In this document: piece after piece, positions 40,106-49,108 of the stretch | Layout of the letters: every line of letters starts with the position of its first letter | How positions within the stretch are numbered: position 1 is the stretch's first letter | NCBI GenBank assembly: GCA_038040395.1 | Contig: JBBPIJ010000010.1 | Span: 1-64,000 of the forward strand | Direction: 5' to 3' | Origin: VAXT01 sp038040395 | Lineage (GTDB): Bacteria > Actinomycetota > Thermoleophilia > Gaiellales > Gaiellaceae | DNA: 64,000 bases | Notes under the pieces: generated by a model | Told to the model about the DNA's origin: nothing | Database searches by the model: none | What the model saw: the letters and a program-made list of their open reading frames with translations, nothing else | Program-made: the position numbers and the translations under genes

Positions 40106-41212
40106 TCATGGCTTTGGTTGCCATGCGACCTCTGCCACGTCTTCAGTCAGCCGGCGGAGCTCGCTTCCGTCTGCCCTCATGACGAAGATGCCGGTCCGCT
40201 CCGGGTCGGGCATCGACTGGCCAACCCCGAACGCGATGTACATCCCGTTCGGTGACCAGATCGGCGCGGCCCACGTCCCGATGCAGCAGGGCCCGCCATA
40301 AACGCGTCGACGCTCGCTTCCGTCGGCCTTCACCACCCAGACCTCGGCGTTGTACGCGCCCGCGCTACCGGGCGTGTTGAAGAAGAGGATCTGCGTCGCG
40401 TCCGGCGACCACACCGGACGACCCGGACCGCTCCCGCCGGGTCCGGAGTTGAGCAACGAAAGCTCCGAGCCGTCCGCGGCCATCGCATAGACCTTGTCGC
40501 CGTCGCCCGATGTCTCGAACGCGATCCCGCTTGCATCCGGCGACCAGACCGGGGTAGCCGCGTATCCCGGCAGGTTGGTCAGCCTCGTCAGAGCCGAGCC
40601 GTCGGTCTTCACCGAGTAGATCGACCCCGCTCGGACGAAGGCGATCCGTGCACCGTGCGGAGCCCAGGACGGGTCGTAATCGGCGCAAGAAGCAGCCGGG
40701 CGGCAATTCATCAGGCGTCGAAAGCGGCCGCGGTCGACATTGACGATGAACAGACCCCCGGCTCGCGCCACGACGAGCCGCGAGCCGTCGGGTGACCAGG
40801 AGAGCCGACCGAAGAAGAGTCGGATGTTGCAGCTTGGCCACTTCGGCTTCCCGCAGCCGGGCAGGCGCCGCTCGCGCTTTCCGTCGGCTCTGACCACGAA
40901 CAACGAGAGATTGCCACCCCGGATCCCTCGCAGGAACGCCAAGCGCTTCCCGCTCGGCGACCAGGCATACCCCCCGATCTCGCACTCGAGCCTCACGCAC
41001 TGAGCCAGCGTCCGGAGACCCGAGCCGTCCCGATTTACCGCAGACAGATTGAAGAGGTTCTGAGCTCCGTTCCTGCTGGCGTAGGCGAGCTTGCCGTTGC
41101 CGATCGCCCGTGCCGCCACGGAGCCATGCGCGCCGTCGCGTGCCGCCCCTGCCAGGGACACAGACGCGAGTAGCGCCACCGCGGCGAACGCCCCGAGAGC
41201 CAGCCTTTTCAT
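40106..41212 (-). CDS. Secreted TolB-like WD40/PD40 beta-propeller protein
   Basis: A 368-residue protein with signal peptide MKRLALGAFAAVALLASVSL AGA. Five to six PD40 blades follow with the motif W-S-P-D/S-G-x-x-x/I-A-F (YAWSPSGKRLAFLRG, LSWSPDGSRLVVARAG, WSPDASGIAFETSGDG, WSPDATQILFFNTPG, WSPNGMYIAFGVG). It is a probable periplasmic or surface binding protein. ATG 41212 (or 41224) is chosen because the signal peptide begins there, although an in-frame ATG exists at 41326. Confidence 0.87.
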   Translation of the reverse strand: MKRLALGAFAAVALLASVSLAGAARDGAHGSVAARAIGNGKLAYASRNGAQNLFNLSAVNRDGSGLRTLAQCVRLECEIGGYAWSPSGKRLAFLRGIRGGNLSLFVVRADGKRERRLPGCGKPKWPSCNIRLFFGRLSWSPDGSRLVVARAGGLFIVNVDRGRFRRLMNCRPAASCADYDPSWAPHGARIAFVRAGSIYSVKTDGSALTRLTNLPGYAATPVWSPDASGIAFETSGDGDKVYAMAADGSELSLLNSGPGGSGPGRPVWSPDATQILFFNTPGSAGAYNAEVWVVKADGSERRRVYGGPCCIGTWAAPIWSPNGMYIAFGVGQSMPDPERTGIFVMRADGSELRRLTEDVAEVAWQPKP

Positions 41213-41385
41213 CGACGTTGACATTCTCCCGCAGGGCGAGGTCAAATGACAGCCGCCGACGAGCGGATTGCCGCGATATGACCGCTTGGCAAGCGCGATC
41301 GCGACGAGCAGCGCGGGTTTCTTCATGACTGCGGAAAGAGAGGTGCCGCGCGTCAAACCCGCTCGAGCGGCGGGTAACTCGACGA

Positions 41386-41939
41386 TCAGTCGGAGCCCAC
41401 CATCCGCCTGAGCCGACGGCGAAACGCCAGAGCCAACGAGAAGAGCGCGAGCACCGCGAGAGACGTGGCAAGGACGATCGACCGCGTACGATCGCCGCCT
41501 GCGCCGGGGTCGCTGCCGGCGGATCTGCGCTTGGCGTTCCTGCGCTACCGCCTGTGAAGGCGAGCTTCCCCGACCCGGCACACTCGCTGGTCTCCAGCAC
41601 GTCGCTCTCCGCACGTTTCGTCGCGTAGATCCGCCACCGTTCTCCCGCGTTGACGTTCACGCTCACAGACGTCGTCGAGCCCGAGCCGTCGGATCGCGCG
41701 AGGACGCCCGTCGCTATCGCCGCGGTCTCCGGCCCTGTGCCCTTCTCGTACCGAACCACCCGGAATCGCTGAGTGCCTGTCGGCGTCGGCCCTTCGAGGG
41801 CGACACCGACGAAGATCACATCCGCTCGCTGCTCGAGCTGCGCGGAGGTGAATGGGACGCATGAGGCAGACGACCCCGCAGGCAGCACTAGAGCGGCTAC
41901 AGCTGCCGCGAGCACTGCTGTCGGCCACACGCGTGTCAT
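41386..41939 (-). pseudogene. Secreted NTR/TIMP-like domain protein with apparent -1 frameshift before its C-terminal anchor
   Basis: The frame from ATG 41939 encodes a signal peptide (MTRVWPTAVLAAAVAALVLP) and a domain beginning CVPFTSAQLEQRADVIFVGV that resembles the OB-fold NTR/TIMP-like proteins of actinobacteria. After the GGSAGTPSADPP linker, the expected transmembrane anchor SIVLATSLAVLALFSLALAF plus RRRLRR tail and TGA (41386) lie in the -1 frame, at a CCGCCGG sequence. Without a shift the frame runs on through the next gene. It may be a true frameshift mutation, a programmed -1 event or a base-call error. Confidence 0.65.
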
Positions 41940-41993
41940 CTGACGTAGGTACGCCGCCTAGGGCGCATGCGTCACGCCGCCTTCGATTCGTCG

Positions 41994-42022
41994 CGTCGGA
42001 CCCGGGCAGGCCGGGTCCGACG
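41994..42022 (-). terminator. Hairpin downstream of the matrixin-like gene
   Basis: CGTCGGACCCG and CGGGTCCGACG form an 11-bp perfect stem around a 7-base loop, 15 bp beyond the stop of the matrixin-like gene. No clear U tract follows, so termination is inferred from position only. Confidence 0.5.
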
Positions 42023-42036
42023 CTTCGGATGACCTG

Positions 42037-42783
42037 TTACCCGGTTGGCGCACCGAGCGCCCACGTGATGAACGTGTGGACGCGGTAGCCATTGCCGTAG
42101 TTGCTGATGATGTGCGAAGAGCGAAGGTTGTCGCTCCGTGTCACCCTGACCGACGCGTTAGCCGCCGGAGAGAACGTGGGCGACGCGCCCGAGTCGAAGT
42201 GGCTGTTGTAGATCGTCTCGAGCTGCTCGTAGTCGTGCGCGTTCGGGCTCGGGTTGTCCAGGGCGTTCGAGTAGTCCATGCACGTGTCCTTGTCGGCACC
42301 CGACTCGTCCTGATGGTCGAGCCCGAAGCCGTGCCCGACCTCCTGGCACATGACATGACGCTCGGCCGTGTAGCTGTACGAAGCGCTGTTGAAGTAGCTG
42401 TCGTTCACCTTCGTCGTCGCCTTCACGATGTGGCTCCCGGAGAGCCAGATCTGGGCGAGGCCGAGCCACCCGTTGAATCCATACGTGGAATTGCAGATGT
42501 GGTTGCTGCCGTTCGTCGCCTTGCACGGCCTGGGACTGCCGCTTGCGGTGACCCTGGGCGAGTTCAGCACGCTCGATGCGGTCCAGTCCGCCGAAGCCTC
42601 GATCAGCGCGTCATGCCAGTTGGAGTACGCCGTGTTCGTGACGCTGTCGCCGAGGGGGACGGTGAAGGGATGAGCCGACCTTGCCCAGTGGTAGTTCCCC
42701 CAGGAGTGGTTCGCGAGGGCGGAAGAAGCGGTTGCCGCTGCGAATGCTGCGACCACGGTCGCAACGAGAGCGAATCTACGCAA
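42037..42783 (-). CDS. Secreted matrixin-like metalloprotease with Q-E-x-x-H zinc motif
   Basis: About 248 residues with signal peptide RRFALVATVVAAFAAATASS ALA. The metzincin-like site reads VMCQEVGHGFGLDHQDE: E, the second His and the third His of HExxHxxGxxH are present, but the first His is Gln. CMDYS in the position of the Met-turn supports the metzincin fold. Four cysteines could form disulfides. TTG 42783 has an AAAGGGG ribosome site and gives a typical signal peptide; ATG 42822 is the alternative. Confidence 0.8.
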   Translation of the reverse strand: MRRFALVATVVAAFAAATASSALANHSWGNYHWARSAHPFTVPLGDSVTNTAYSNWHDALIEASADWTASSVLNSPRVTASGSPRPCKATNGSNHICNSTYGFNGWLGLAQIWLSGSHIVKATTKVNDSYFNSASYSYTAERHVMCQEVGHGFGLDHQDESGADKDTCMDYSNALDNPSPNAHDYEQLETIYNSHFDSGASPTFSPAANASVRVTRSDNLRSSHIISNYGNGYRVHTFITWALGAPTG

Positions 42784-42873
42784 AGTTTTCCCCTTTGAAA
42801 GTGGTTTTGACGGCAGTCGCATCGTAGGCGGGAATGACCACCCACGCAACCCTGGGACAGCGCAGACCGCGTC

Positions 42874-44094
42874 TCAGAAGACCTGCGGGCACCACGGAGC
42901 GCGCGGAGTCCGGAAGAGGCTGTCCGCCCGATCGACTGCGCCGGGCTCGAGCTCCTCGACGAGACCCGCTGTGGCGAGCTCGCCGAAGGAGAAGCCCCCG
43001 AGATAGGCGGACGCCAGGTCGCGGACGTCAAGCCTCAGTTCGGCGTCGCCGCCGCGGCTCAGGTTCGCGCCGCCCGTGCCCGCCTCGAGCGTCCACGTGC
43101 CTGCATTGTCCGGGATGAACTCGTCGCCGAGCTCGAGGCTGAGCGTGCCCTCTGCCGCATACGAGCGCGACTCCAGCGCCCGCTTCACGTCGAGCATGCG
43201 AAGCCACAGGCCGTCGCCCAGACGGACGCGGAGCCGACGCGACTCCGTCACGGCCAGCATGAGTGGATGATCGACCGGCAGGAAATAGGACTCGACGCGA
43301 GCAACCAGATCGATTCCGAAGAGGAAACGCCAGATCTCGCGCTCGGCCAACGGGGTCGCCGCGACTGCCTCGATGACGATCAGGCTCGAGGCGGCGAAGC
43401 CCTCGTCCCACGACTCCTTCACGCGATAGAGGGCATACGCCTCCGGGCTCCCGTCGAGCTCGAGGAGGGCGATGAAACGCGGCCCCGCGCCGCGGCGGCG
43501 ATGCTCGGGGTCCGGCAGCCGGTACTCCTGCCACCACTCGGGTGAGCGGGCGAACATGCCGGGTCGCACCTTCTGGGCTCGATCCCAGATCAGCGGCAGC
43601 ACTTGGGCGGCTTCTTCGGCGTCGATCATTCTCACCCGGGCGGCGGATTCCGGTTCGCCGCGAAAGACGATGCGATCACGGTCGGCCGCGATCGCTGCCT
43701 TGACCGTCGCGACTCCGTAGCCGTAGCGGCCGTAGATGGGCTCCTCCGATGCCCACAGGATCGAAAGCGGCTCCCCTCGACCAAGCGCATCGTCGAGCTC
43801 ACGTCGCATCAGCTGCGTCAGGATCCCGCGGCGCCGGTGGCTCGGCATCACGCCGACACTCGTCACTCCGGCGGCCGGCAGCTCGCCCCCGGGAATCCTC
43901 AGGCGCATCGGCAGGTCGGCCGCGGTTCCCACGATGGCGCCGTTGTCGTAGGCGCCGAACATCCGCTCAGCCGGGAACATCCTGCGGTCGCGCTCGACGT
44001 CCTCGTCGCGGACCTCCCCTGAGAAGCTCGTCTCGCAGGCCTGGAACCAGGCCTGGTGCTCATCCGGCTCCGGAATACGGATCTCAACTGTCAT
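42874..44094 (-). CDS. Eis-like GNAT N-acetyltransferase
   Basis: A 406-residue protein of the mycobacterial Eis family: N-terminal GNAT (GVTSVGVMPSHRRRGILTQL acetyl-CoA loop), a second GNAT-like domain (AEAYALYRVKESWDEGF-type) and an SCP2-like C-terminal domain ending PRAPWCPQVF, whose terminal carboxylate is catalytic in Eis. Eis enzymes acetylate aminoglycosides and lysine residues at several positions. It is followed on the same strand by no coupled gene, and pcrA lies 14 bp upstream. Confidence 0.9.
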   Translation of the reverse strand: MTVEIRIPEPDEHQAWFQACETSFSGEVRDEDVERDRRMFPAERMFGAYDNGAIVGTAADLPMRLRIPGGELPAAGVTSVGVMPSHRRRGILTQLMRRELDDALGRGEPLSILWASEEPIYGRYGYGVATVKAAIAADRDRIVFRGEPESAARVRMIDAEEAAQVLPLIWDRAQKVRPGMFARSPEWWQEYRLPDPEHRRRGAGPRFIALLELDGSPEAYALYRVKESWDEGFAASSLIVIEAVAATPLAEREIWRFLFGIDLVARVESYFLPVDHPLMLAVTESRRLRVRLGDGLWLRMLDVKRALESRSYAAEGTLSLELGDEFIPDNAGTWTLEAGTGGANLSRGGDAELRLDVRDLASAYLGGFSFGELATAGLVEELEPGAVDRADSLFRTPRAPWCPQVF

Positions 44095-44108
44095 GCGCCC
44101 GAGCCTAG

Positions 44109-46256
44109 CTATGGAATCCGCTCAAGCGGGGCGTACTCGAGCATCAACCGCCGCTCGATCCCGTCCGCGAAGCGGACCGTGATAACGCCACCCGCGTCGA
44201 TCCCCGTCACGACCCCGTCGCCGAGCGTCCCGTGGCGGACGTTGTCGCCGGTCGAGAGATCGGGGATGTCGGCCCTCGGCGCGACGGCCCTGGCGCCGTA
44301 GCCCGTCCACGAGGTGGGACGCAGCCGCTCGCGCTCGACGCCTTCCTCGGGCAGCTCGTCGAGGAACCGGGAGGGCAGGTTGTAGTTCCGGTTCCCCCAG
44401 AGCGAGCGCTGGGACGCATGAGTGAGGGTGAGCCGCTCCCGGGCCCGGGTCATCCCGACGTAGGCCAGCCGCCGCTCTTCCTCGAGCATCGCCTCCTCGA
44501 TCGAGCGCGAGTGCGGGAAGATCCCCTCCTCCATCCCGATCATGAACACGGCCCGGAACTCGAGGCCCTTCGCGTTGTGGAGGGTCATCAGCGTGACGAG
44601 GCTCTGCTCGCCCCGGATCGCGTCCTGGTCGGAGAACAGCGAGATCTCCTGGAGGAAGTGCGAGAGGCTCGGCTCGTCCGCGGCGGCCTGGTACTCCTGC
44701 GCCACCCCGACGAGCTCCTGGAGGTTCTCCATGCGGCCCTGCGCCTCGATCGTGCGCTCAGCCTCCAGGGCGTCGAGGTAGCCGCTGCGCTCCAGGACGC
44801 GCTGGACGAGCTCCGGCACCGTCAGCTCCATCGCGCCGGCCATGAGCGACTGGAGCAGCGTGCGCAGCGCCTGCACTGCGCGAAGCGGCGCCGCCCCCAC
44901 TCCGGCCTCCTCGGGGAACTCGGTTGCTTCCCAGAGCGAGATTCCGCGAGAGTCCGCGTAGGTCTGGAGACGAGCGATCGAGGTGTCGCCGATTCCCCGC
45001 CGCGGCCGGTTCGCGATCCGCATCATCGAAACCGCGTCATACGGGTTGTCGATCACCTGGAGGTAGGCGATGACGTCCTTGATCTCGGCCCGCTCGTAGA
45101 ATCGCGGGCCGCCGACCACCTGGTAGGCGATCGCCTGCCGGACGAGCACGTCCTCCAGCACGCGCGATTGCGCGTTCGTCCGGTAGAAGACCGCGATCTC
45201 GGAGCCGTTGAAGCCCTCTTCGACGAGCCGGGCGATCTCGACGGCGACGAAGCGGGCCTCCGCGTGCTCGTCCTCGACCTCGAGGACGTGGATCGGCTCC
45301 CCCTCCCCCAGCTCCGACCACAGCTCCTTCGGCTTGCGCTCGCGGTTGTTCGCGATCACGGCGTTCGAGCCGCGCAGGATCGTGTTCGTGGAGCGGTAGT
45401 TCTGCTCGAGCGGAATCACTCGTGTGCCCGGGAAGTCGCGCTCGAACTCCATGATGTTGCGAATGTCCGCGCCGCGGAACGCGTAGATGGACTGGTCCGG
45501 ATCGCCCACGGCGAAAAGGTTCTTGTGCTTTTCGGCCAGGAGTTGGAGCAGCCGGTACTGGGCGTGGTTCGTGTCCTGGTACTCGTCGACGAGGACGTAG
45601 CGGAAGGCGTTGCTCCACTTCTCGCGCGCCTCGGGGAAGTTCTCGAGGAGCCGAACCGTGAGGAAGAGCATGTCGTCGAAGTCGAGGGCGTTCGAGGCGA
45701 AGAGTCGCCGCTGATAGAGCTCGTACGCGTCGGCGACGGTCTGGTCGTAGAAGGACGAGACCCGCTGCGCGTACTCCTCCGGTGAGACGAGGTTGTTCTT
45801 CGCGGTCGAGATCTGCGCGTGGATGCCGCGCGGGACGAAGCGCTTCGGATCGCGGTCTAGCTCCTCGAGGACGGCTTTCGTCAGCCGGATCTGGTCGGCC
45901 TGGTCGTAGATCGTGAAGTTCGACCGGTAGCCGAGCCGGGTGGCCTCGCGGCGAAGGATGCGCCCGCAGGCGGCGTGGAAGGTCAGGATCCAGATCGCGC
46001 GGGCGACGCCTCCGAGCATGTCCTCGAGCCGATCGCGCATCTCGCCGGCAGCCTTGTTCGTGAAGGTGATCGCCAGGATCTCATGCGGCTTCACCCCGCA
46101 GGCGTTGATCAGGTGCGCGACTCGGTGGGTGAGGACGCGTGTCTTGCCGGAGCCGGCCCCCGCGACGACGAGCAGGGGGCCTTCGGTCGTGAGAACCGCG
46201 TCCCGCTGCGCGGGGTTGAGGTCATCCAGGTAGGTCTCGGGCGAGGCGATGGACAC
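44109..46256 (-). CDS. pcrA: UvrD/PcrA-type DNA helicase
   Basis: A 715-residue SF1A helicase with all motifs: Q/I LNPAQRDAVL and AGAGSGKTRVL, Ia ITFTNKAAGEM, II LVDEYQDTN, III AVGDPDQSIYAFRGA, IV VIPLEQNYRST, V TLHNAKGLEFRAVFMIG, VI RRLAYVGMTRARERLTL. The C-terminal VRHGTLGDGVVTGIDAGG is the Tudor-like RNA-polymerase-binding module of PcrA/UvrD. It unwinds DNA 3'-5' in repair and transcription-coupled repair. The GTG start lies inside the 3' end of the upstream HAAS gene (35-bp overlap). Confidence 0.96.
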   Translation of the reverse strand: MSIASPETYLDDLNPAQRDAVLTTEGPLLVVAGAGSGKTRVLTHRVAHLINACGVKPHEILAITFTNKAAGEMRDRLEDMLGGVARAIWILTFHAACGRILRREATRLGYRSNFTIYDQADQIRLTKAVLEELDRDPKRFVPRGIHAQISTAKNNLVSPEEYAQRVSSFYDQTVADAYELYQRRLFASNALDFDDMLFLTVRLLENFPEAREKWSNAFRYVLVDEYQDTNHAQYRLLQLLAEKHKNLFAVGDPDQSIYAFRGADIRNIMEFERDFPGTRVIPLEQNYRSTNTILRGSNAVIANNRERKPKELWSELGEGEPIHVLEVEDEHAEARFVAVEIARLVEEGFNGSEIAVFYRTNAQSRVLEDVLVRQAIAYQVVGGPRFYERAEIKDVIAYLQVIDNPYDAVSMMRIANRPRRGIGDTSIARLQTYADSRGISLWEATEFPEEAGVGAAPLRAVQALRTLLQSLMAGAMELTVPELVQRVLERSGYLDALEAERTIEAQGRMENLQELVGVAQEYQAAADEPSLSHFLQEISLFSDQDAIRGEQSLVTLMTLHNAKGLEFRAVFMIGMEEGIFPHSRSIEEAMLEEERRLAYVGMTRARERLTLTHASQRSLWGNRNYNLPSRFLDELPEEGVERERLRPTSWTGYGARAVAPRADIPDLSTGDNVRHGTLGDGVVTGIDAGGVITVRFADGIERRLMLEYAPLERIP

Positions 46257-46851
46257 GCTGTGCCGATGCTAGCGACGCCGCCGCCACAGACCCCAGGAAC
46301 GCGCTCGTGCCGAGCGAGAGAGCCAGCGTCGTGCCGGCTCCGGGCACAGCCTGCGCCCACTGGATGGCGCCGATCGCCCCGATCGCCACGCTTGCCGCGA
46401 GGGAGCTCCCAGCAACGGTGAGTGCGACGAGCGTCGTGCGCCGACGTCTCCGCCAGGCGGCAGCAACGGCTACCAGCGCCGCCAGCACGGCGATCCCGAA
46501 GGCGCCGTCGGAGACGTAGAGCTTCCACGTCAGATAGTCGGGGCGGGCAGCCCATGGCGCAGGGGGCAACGTGTTCTCGGGAATTGCGTAGAGCGGCAGC
46601 ACGAAGAGCGGGAGCGCGGCCATGAAGACGAGCGCGGAACGGAGGAGCATCAGCGGGTGCGCGGCCCGAGCCGCTTCAACTGCCAGGGCCTGCGGCGGGC
46701 CGAACCGTGCAATCGCCTCCTCCTCGCCGTGGTCGGCCGAGAGCTCGAGGAGGTGGTCGCGCGCCTCTGCACGGAGCCGCGCCGCCCTCCGCCCGCGGAT
46801 GCCCCGGCGAGCCAACTCGGCGGCGAGCTCGTCCAGATAGCGCTCGATCAC
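46222..46851 (-). CDS. HAAS-domain (DUF1700-like) membrane protein paired with PadR
   Basis: A 209-residue protein. The N-terminal IERYLDELAAELARRGIRGR ... RAEARDHLLELSADHG is the helical HAAS/DUF1700 signature. Four transmembrane helices follow (ALVFMAALPLFVLPLYAI onwards). Such proteins are encoded directly after PadR repressors and are thought to be membrane effectors. GTG 46851 overlaps the padR stop by 4 bp, and its 3' end overlaps pcrA. Confidence 0.82.
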   Translation of the reverse strand: MIERYLDELAAELARRGIRGRRAARLRAEARDHLLELSADHGEEEAIARFGPPQALAVEAARAAHPLMLLRSALVFMAALPLFVLPLYAIPENTLPPAPWAARPDYLTWKLYVSDGAFGIAVLAALVAVAAAWRRRRRTTLVALTVAGSSLAASVAIGAIGAIQWAQAVPGAGTTLALSLGTSAFLGSVAAASLASAQRVHRLARDLPG

Positions 46852-47162
46852 GCCACGACCTCTGTCATCGCCTCCGCAAACCGTCGCCATTCCTTCCTCT
46901 CCCTTGCCAGCTTGGCGCGTCCGCGCGCCGTGAGCCGATACGTGCGCCGTCGACGGCCGGAGGCGGTCGACCAGGTGCTCGCCAGCAGGCCTGCGGCCTC
47001 GAGCCGATACAGCGCCGGGTACACCGTGCCCTCCGCGAGATCGAAGGCGCCTTCGCTCGTCCCACGAAGCTCCTCGACCACCGCGTATCCGTGCAACGGC
47101 CCTCGGCGCAGCGTTGCCAGCAAGAGGAGATCCACGTGGCCTTTCAATACCTCGGATCGCAA
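46848..47162 (-). CDS. PadR family transcriptional repressor
   Basis: A 104-residue winged-helix PadR: EVLKGHVDLLLLATLRRGPL HGYAVVEEL, then GTVYPALYRLEAAGLLAS and the wing RRRRTYRLTARGRAKLARER. PadR-HAAS pairs are common and usually autoregulated. The TTG start lies inside an inverted repeat (47145-47169) that may be its operator. The divergent cupin gene starts 48 bp away and may share control. Confidence 0.92.
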   Translation of the reverse strand: MRSEVLKGHVDLLLLATLRRGPLHGYAVVEELRGTSEGAFDLAEGTVYPALYRLEAAGLLASTWSTASGRRRRTYRLTARGRAKLARERKEWRRFAEAMTEVVA

Positions 47163-47169
47163 AGTATTG
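47145..47169. promoter_or_regulatory. Candidate PadR operator
   Basis: CAATAC and GTATTG are separated by 13 bp and span the padR start codon, in the padR/cupin intergenic region. PadR proteins bind AT-rich dyads in their own promoters. No second copy is seen in the window to confirm a motif. Confidence 0.35.
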
Positions 47170-47210
47170 CCAGTCTAGGCTTTTGGGCTGTGTAACGTCA
47201 AGCTGTACCC

Positions 47211-47570
47211 ATGGGCTACTCGTTCGGATCGATCGACGCGATGGGAGACGGCGTCTTCCGGAAGGTGCGCCAGGAGCTCGGCGTGACCGCGTTCGGCGCC
47301 AACGCGCTCGTGCTCGCTCCCGGCGTCGTGGGCAGGCCCCACTACCACGACGAGCAGGACGAGCTCTACTTCGTCCATCGAGGACGCGCGCGCTTCGAGG
47401 TCGGCGGCGAGAGGCGAGAGCTCGGGCCTGGGGACCTGTGTCACATCGAGTCGACGACGCCCCGTCGCATCACGAGCGTCGGCGACGAAGACCTCGTCAT
47501 GCTCGTGGTCGGGGCAAAGGGCGGCTACGTGGGCCGCGACGGCCACCTAGCCGACCTGGACACGCTCTAG
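47211..47570 (+). CDS. Cupin-domain protein
   Basis: A 119-residue single cupin: motif 1 GRPHYHDEQDELYFVHRGRA RFEVGG (His-x-His...Glu metal ligands) and motif 2 PGDLCHIESTTPRRITSVGD with a His. A small-molecule-binding or dioxygenase-like role is possible, but no substrate is implied. It is divergent from padR and converges with the CinA gene by 4 bp. Confidence 0.85.
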   Translation: MGYSFGSIDAMGDGVFRKVRQELGVTAFGANALVLAPGVVGRPHYHDEQDELYFVHRGRARFEVGGERRELGPGDLCHIESTTPRRITSVGDEDLVMLVVGAKGGYVGRDGHLADLDTL

Positions 47571-48289
47571 CGCGTCGCCTCTTCCAGGGCCTGCTCGATC
47601 CAGGCCACGGCTGCTTCGAGTGCGTCCGGATCGGACGACTTGACGACGACCTCGACCGTCGCGCCGTCGACGTGGAACTTGGGGTACGACCCGACGAGCA
47701 CGCCGGGATAACGATCGCCCATCGCCTCGAGGACGCCGACGATCCTCGCCTCAGTGGTCTCGTAGACGCGGCGCCAGGACGTGATCGGCCGCTCCGTCTG
47801 GAGCTCCGGAACCATCGTCCCGAACATCGCCTTCATCTCGGCAGGCAGCCCGGGAAGCACATAGACGTTGCCGACGACAAACCCGGGCGCGCCGCCCAGC
47901 GGGTTCTCGAGCGGACGCGCGCCGCCCGGCAAGTTTGCCCAGCGCGCCGCGTATTCCGGGTCGGCCGGGAATCGGGCGCGGAGGCGCTCGGCCAGATCGA
48001 CGACCTCGTCCTGCGGCGCCTCGAAGGCCGCGGCCATCGCCTCGCGGGTGACGTCGTCCGGCGTGCCGCCGAGACCGCCGGTGACGATGACGAGATCCGC
48101 CCGCTGCGCCTCCGTGCGCACGAACTCGGCGATGCGCTCGACTTCGTCGGGCAGCGAGGCCATGAGCGTGACGGTGACGCCCAGCTCCTCGAGCTGCTGC
48201 GCCAGCCAGGCGGCATTCGTGTTGATCGTGTCGCCGGCGAGCAGCTCGTTTCCGATCGTGATGATTGACGCCGTCACGCGGCCGGCCAT
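47567..48289 (-). CDS. CinA N-terminal-domain (MoaB-like) protein
   Basis: A 240-residue protein homologous to the COG1058 domain of CinA: ASIITIGNELLAGDTINTNA AWLAQQLEELG, VIVTGGLGGTPDDVTREA and VLPGLPAEMKAMF. The C-terminal nicotinamide-mononucleotide amidase domain of full CinA is absent. COG1058 domains hydrolyse ADP-ribose and resemble molybdopterin-binding folds. It begins 9 bp after the toroid gene, so it is probably the last gene of the B12 operon, though its role there is unclear. Confidence 0.88.
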   Translation of the reverse strand: MAGRVTASIITIGNELLAGDTINTNAAWLAQQLEELGVTVTLMASLPDEVERIAEFVRTEAQRADLVIVTGGLGGTPDDVTREAMAAAFEAPQDEVVDLAERLRARFPADPEYAARWANLPGGARPLENPLGGAPGFVVGNVYVLPGLPAEMKAMFGTMVPELQTERPITSWRRVYETTEARIVGVLEAMGDRYPGVLVGSYPKFHVDGATVEVVVKSSDPDALEAAVAWIEQALEEATR

Positions 48290-48298
48290 GTGGCGAGA

Positions 48299-49108
48299 CT
48301 AGCGGAGCGGAAACGGGCGCCGGGCCAGGGCGGCGAGCACCTGCGAGGTGACCCAGACCGGAGTCGTCGCGTAGCGCTTCGAGTAGCGGTAGCTGCCGTC
48401 TGGACGGCGAAGGCTCGCGAGGTAGCGAAACGGCCCTCGGCCCGGATCGCGGCGCGCGGCGACGAAGGCCTGAACGACCCAGGCTGTCGACTGCGCGTCC
48501 GACGCACGTCCCTTGACGAGCGGAAAGCCGCCGTCCTTGCGCTGGAGGCGGCGAAGGTAGGCGAGGCCGCGCCGGATCGACCGGGCCCGAGCGCCCACGC
48601 CGCCGGCGCGCAGCGCCTGGATCGCGGCTGCCGTGTCGTTCGAGTCCGGGGCGCCGCGTGGGTACCAGGCCCAACCGCCGTTGCGGTGTTGCGCGCGCAG
48701 GAGGTACCGGATGCTCGGTTTCGCGGGCCGACCCGTTCCCCGCAAGGCGAGAATTCCCCAGATCGTGGAGTTGACGAGCGGGCCGATTCTCCCGTTCGGG
48801 CGGCGGAGCGCCTCCAGTCGCGCCACCTCGGCGCTCGTGTCGCGCCCCAATGCGTCGAGCGCGAGGATTCGCAACGCGAGGTCCGAGGCCCCGGCGGCCG
48901 GCTTCCCTGCCAGATACTCAGCCGCCGGCCCCGAGGGTATTCGGCCGGATGCGACAATCCCGAGCGTCGCCCAGGCTGTGAGTGTCGGGTCGGACTGGCC
49001 GCCGGGCTCCGCGAATCCCCCGTCAGGCTGCTGGTGGGAAGCGACGTAGCCCGCCGGAGACGCCGCGAGCGCCACGGAGACGGCGGCCAGGGCGACCTTC
49101 AGGCCCAC
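48299..49108 (-). CDS. Secreted alpha/alpha-toroid (prenyltransferase/squalene-cyclase repeat) protein; candidate cobalamin-binding partner
   Basis: A 269-residue protein with a signal peptide (GLKVALAAVSVALAASPAG). At least five repeats of the toroid type follow: QQPDGGFAEPGGQSDPTLTA, RRPNGRIGPLVNSTIWGILA, QHRNGGWAWYPRGAPDSNDT, QRKDGGFPLVKGRASDAQST and RRPDGSYRYSKRYATTPVWV. Animal transcobalamin and intrinsic factor share this alpha6/alpha6 fold. It overlaps the S-component gene by 10 bp in an operon with DUF4430 proteins behind a cobalamin riboswitch, so B12 binding is a strong inference, not shown by sequence alone. Confidence 0.85.
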   Translation of the reverse strand: MGLKVALAAVSVALAASPAGYVASHQQPDGGFAEPGGQSDPTLTAWATLGIVASGRIPSGPAAEYLAGKPAAGASDLALRILALDALGRDTSAEVARLEALRRPNGRIGPLVNSTIWGILALRGTGRPAKPSIRYLLRAQHRNGGWAWYPRGAPDSNDTAAAIQALRAGGVGARARSIRRGLAYLRRLQRKDGGFPLVKGRASDAQSTAWVVQAFVAARRDPGRGPFRYLASLRRPDGSYRYSKRYATTPVWVTSQVLAALARRPFPLR

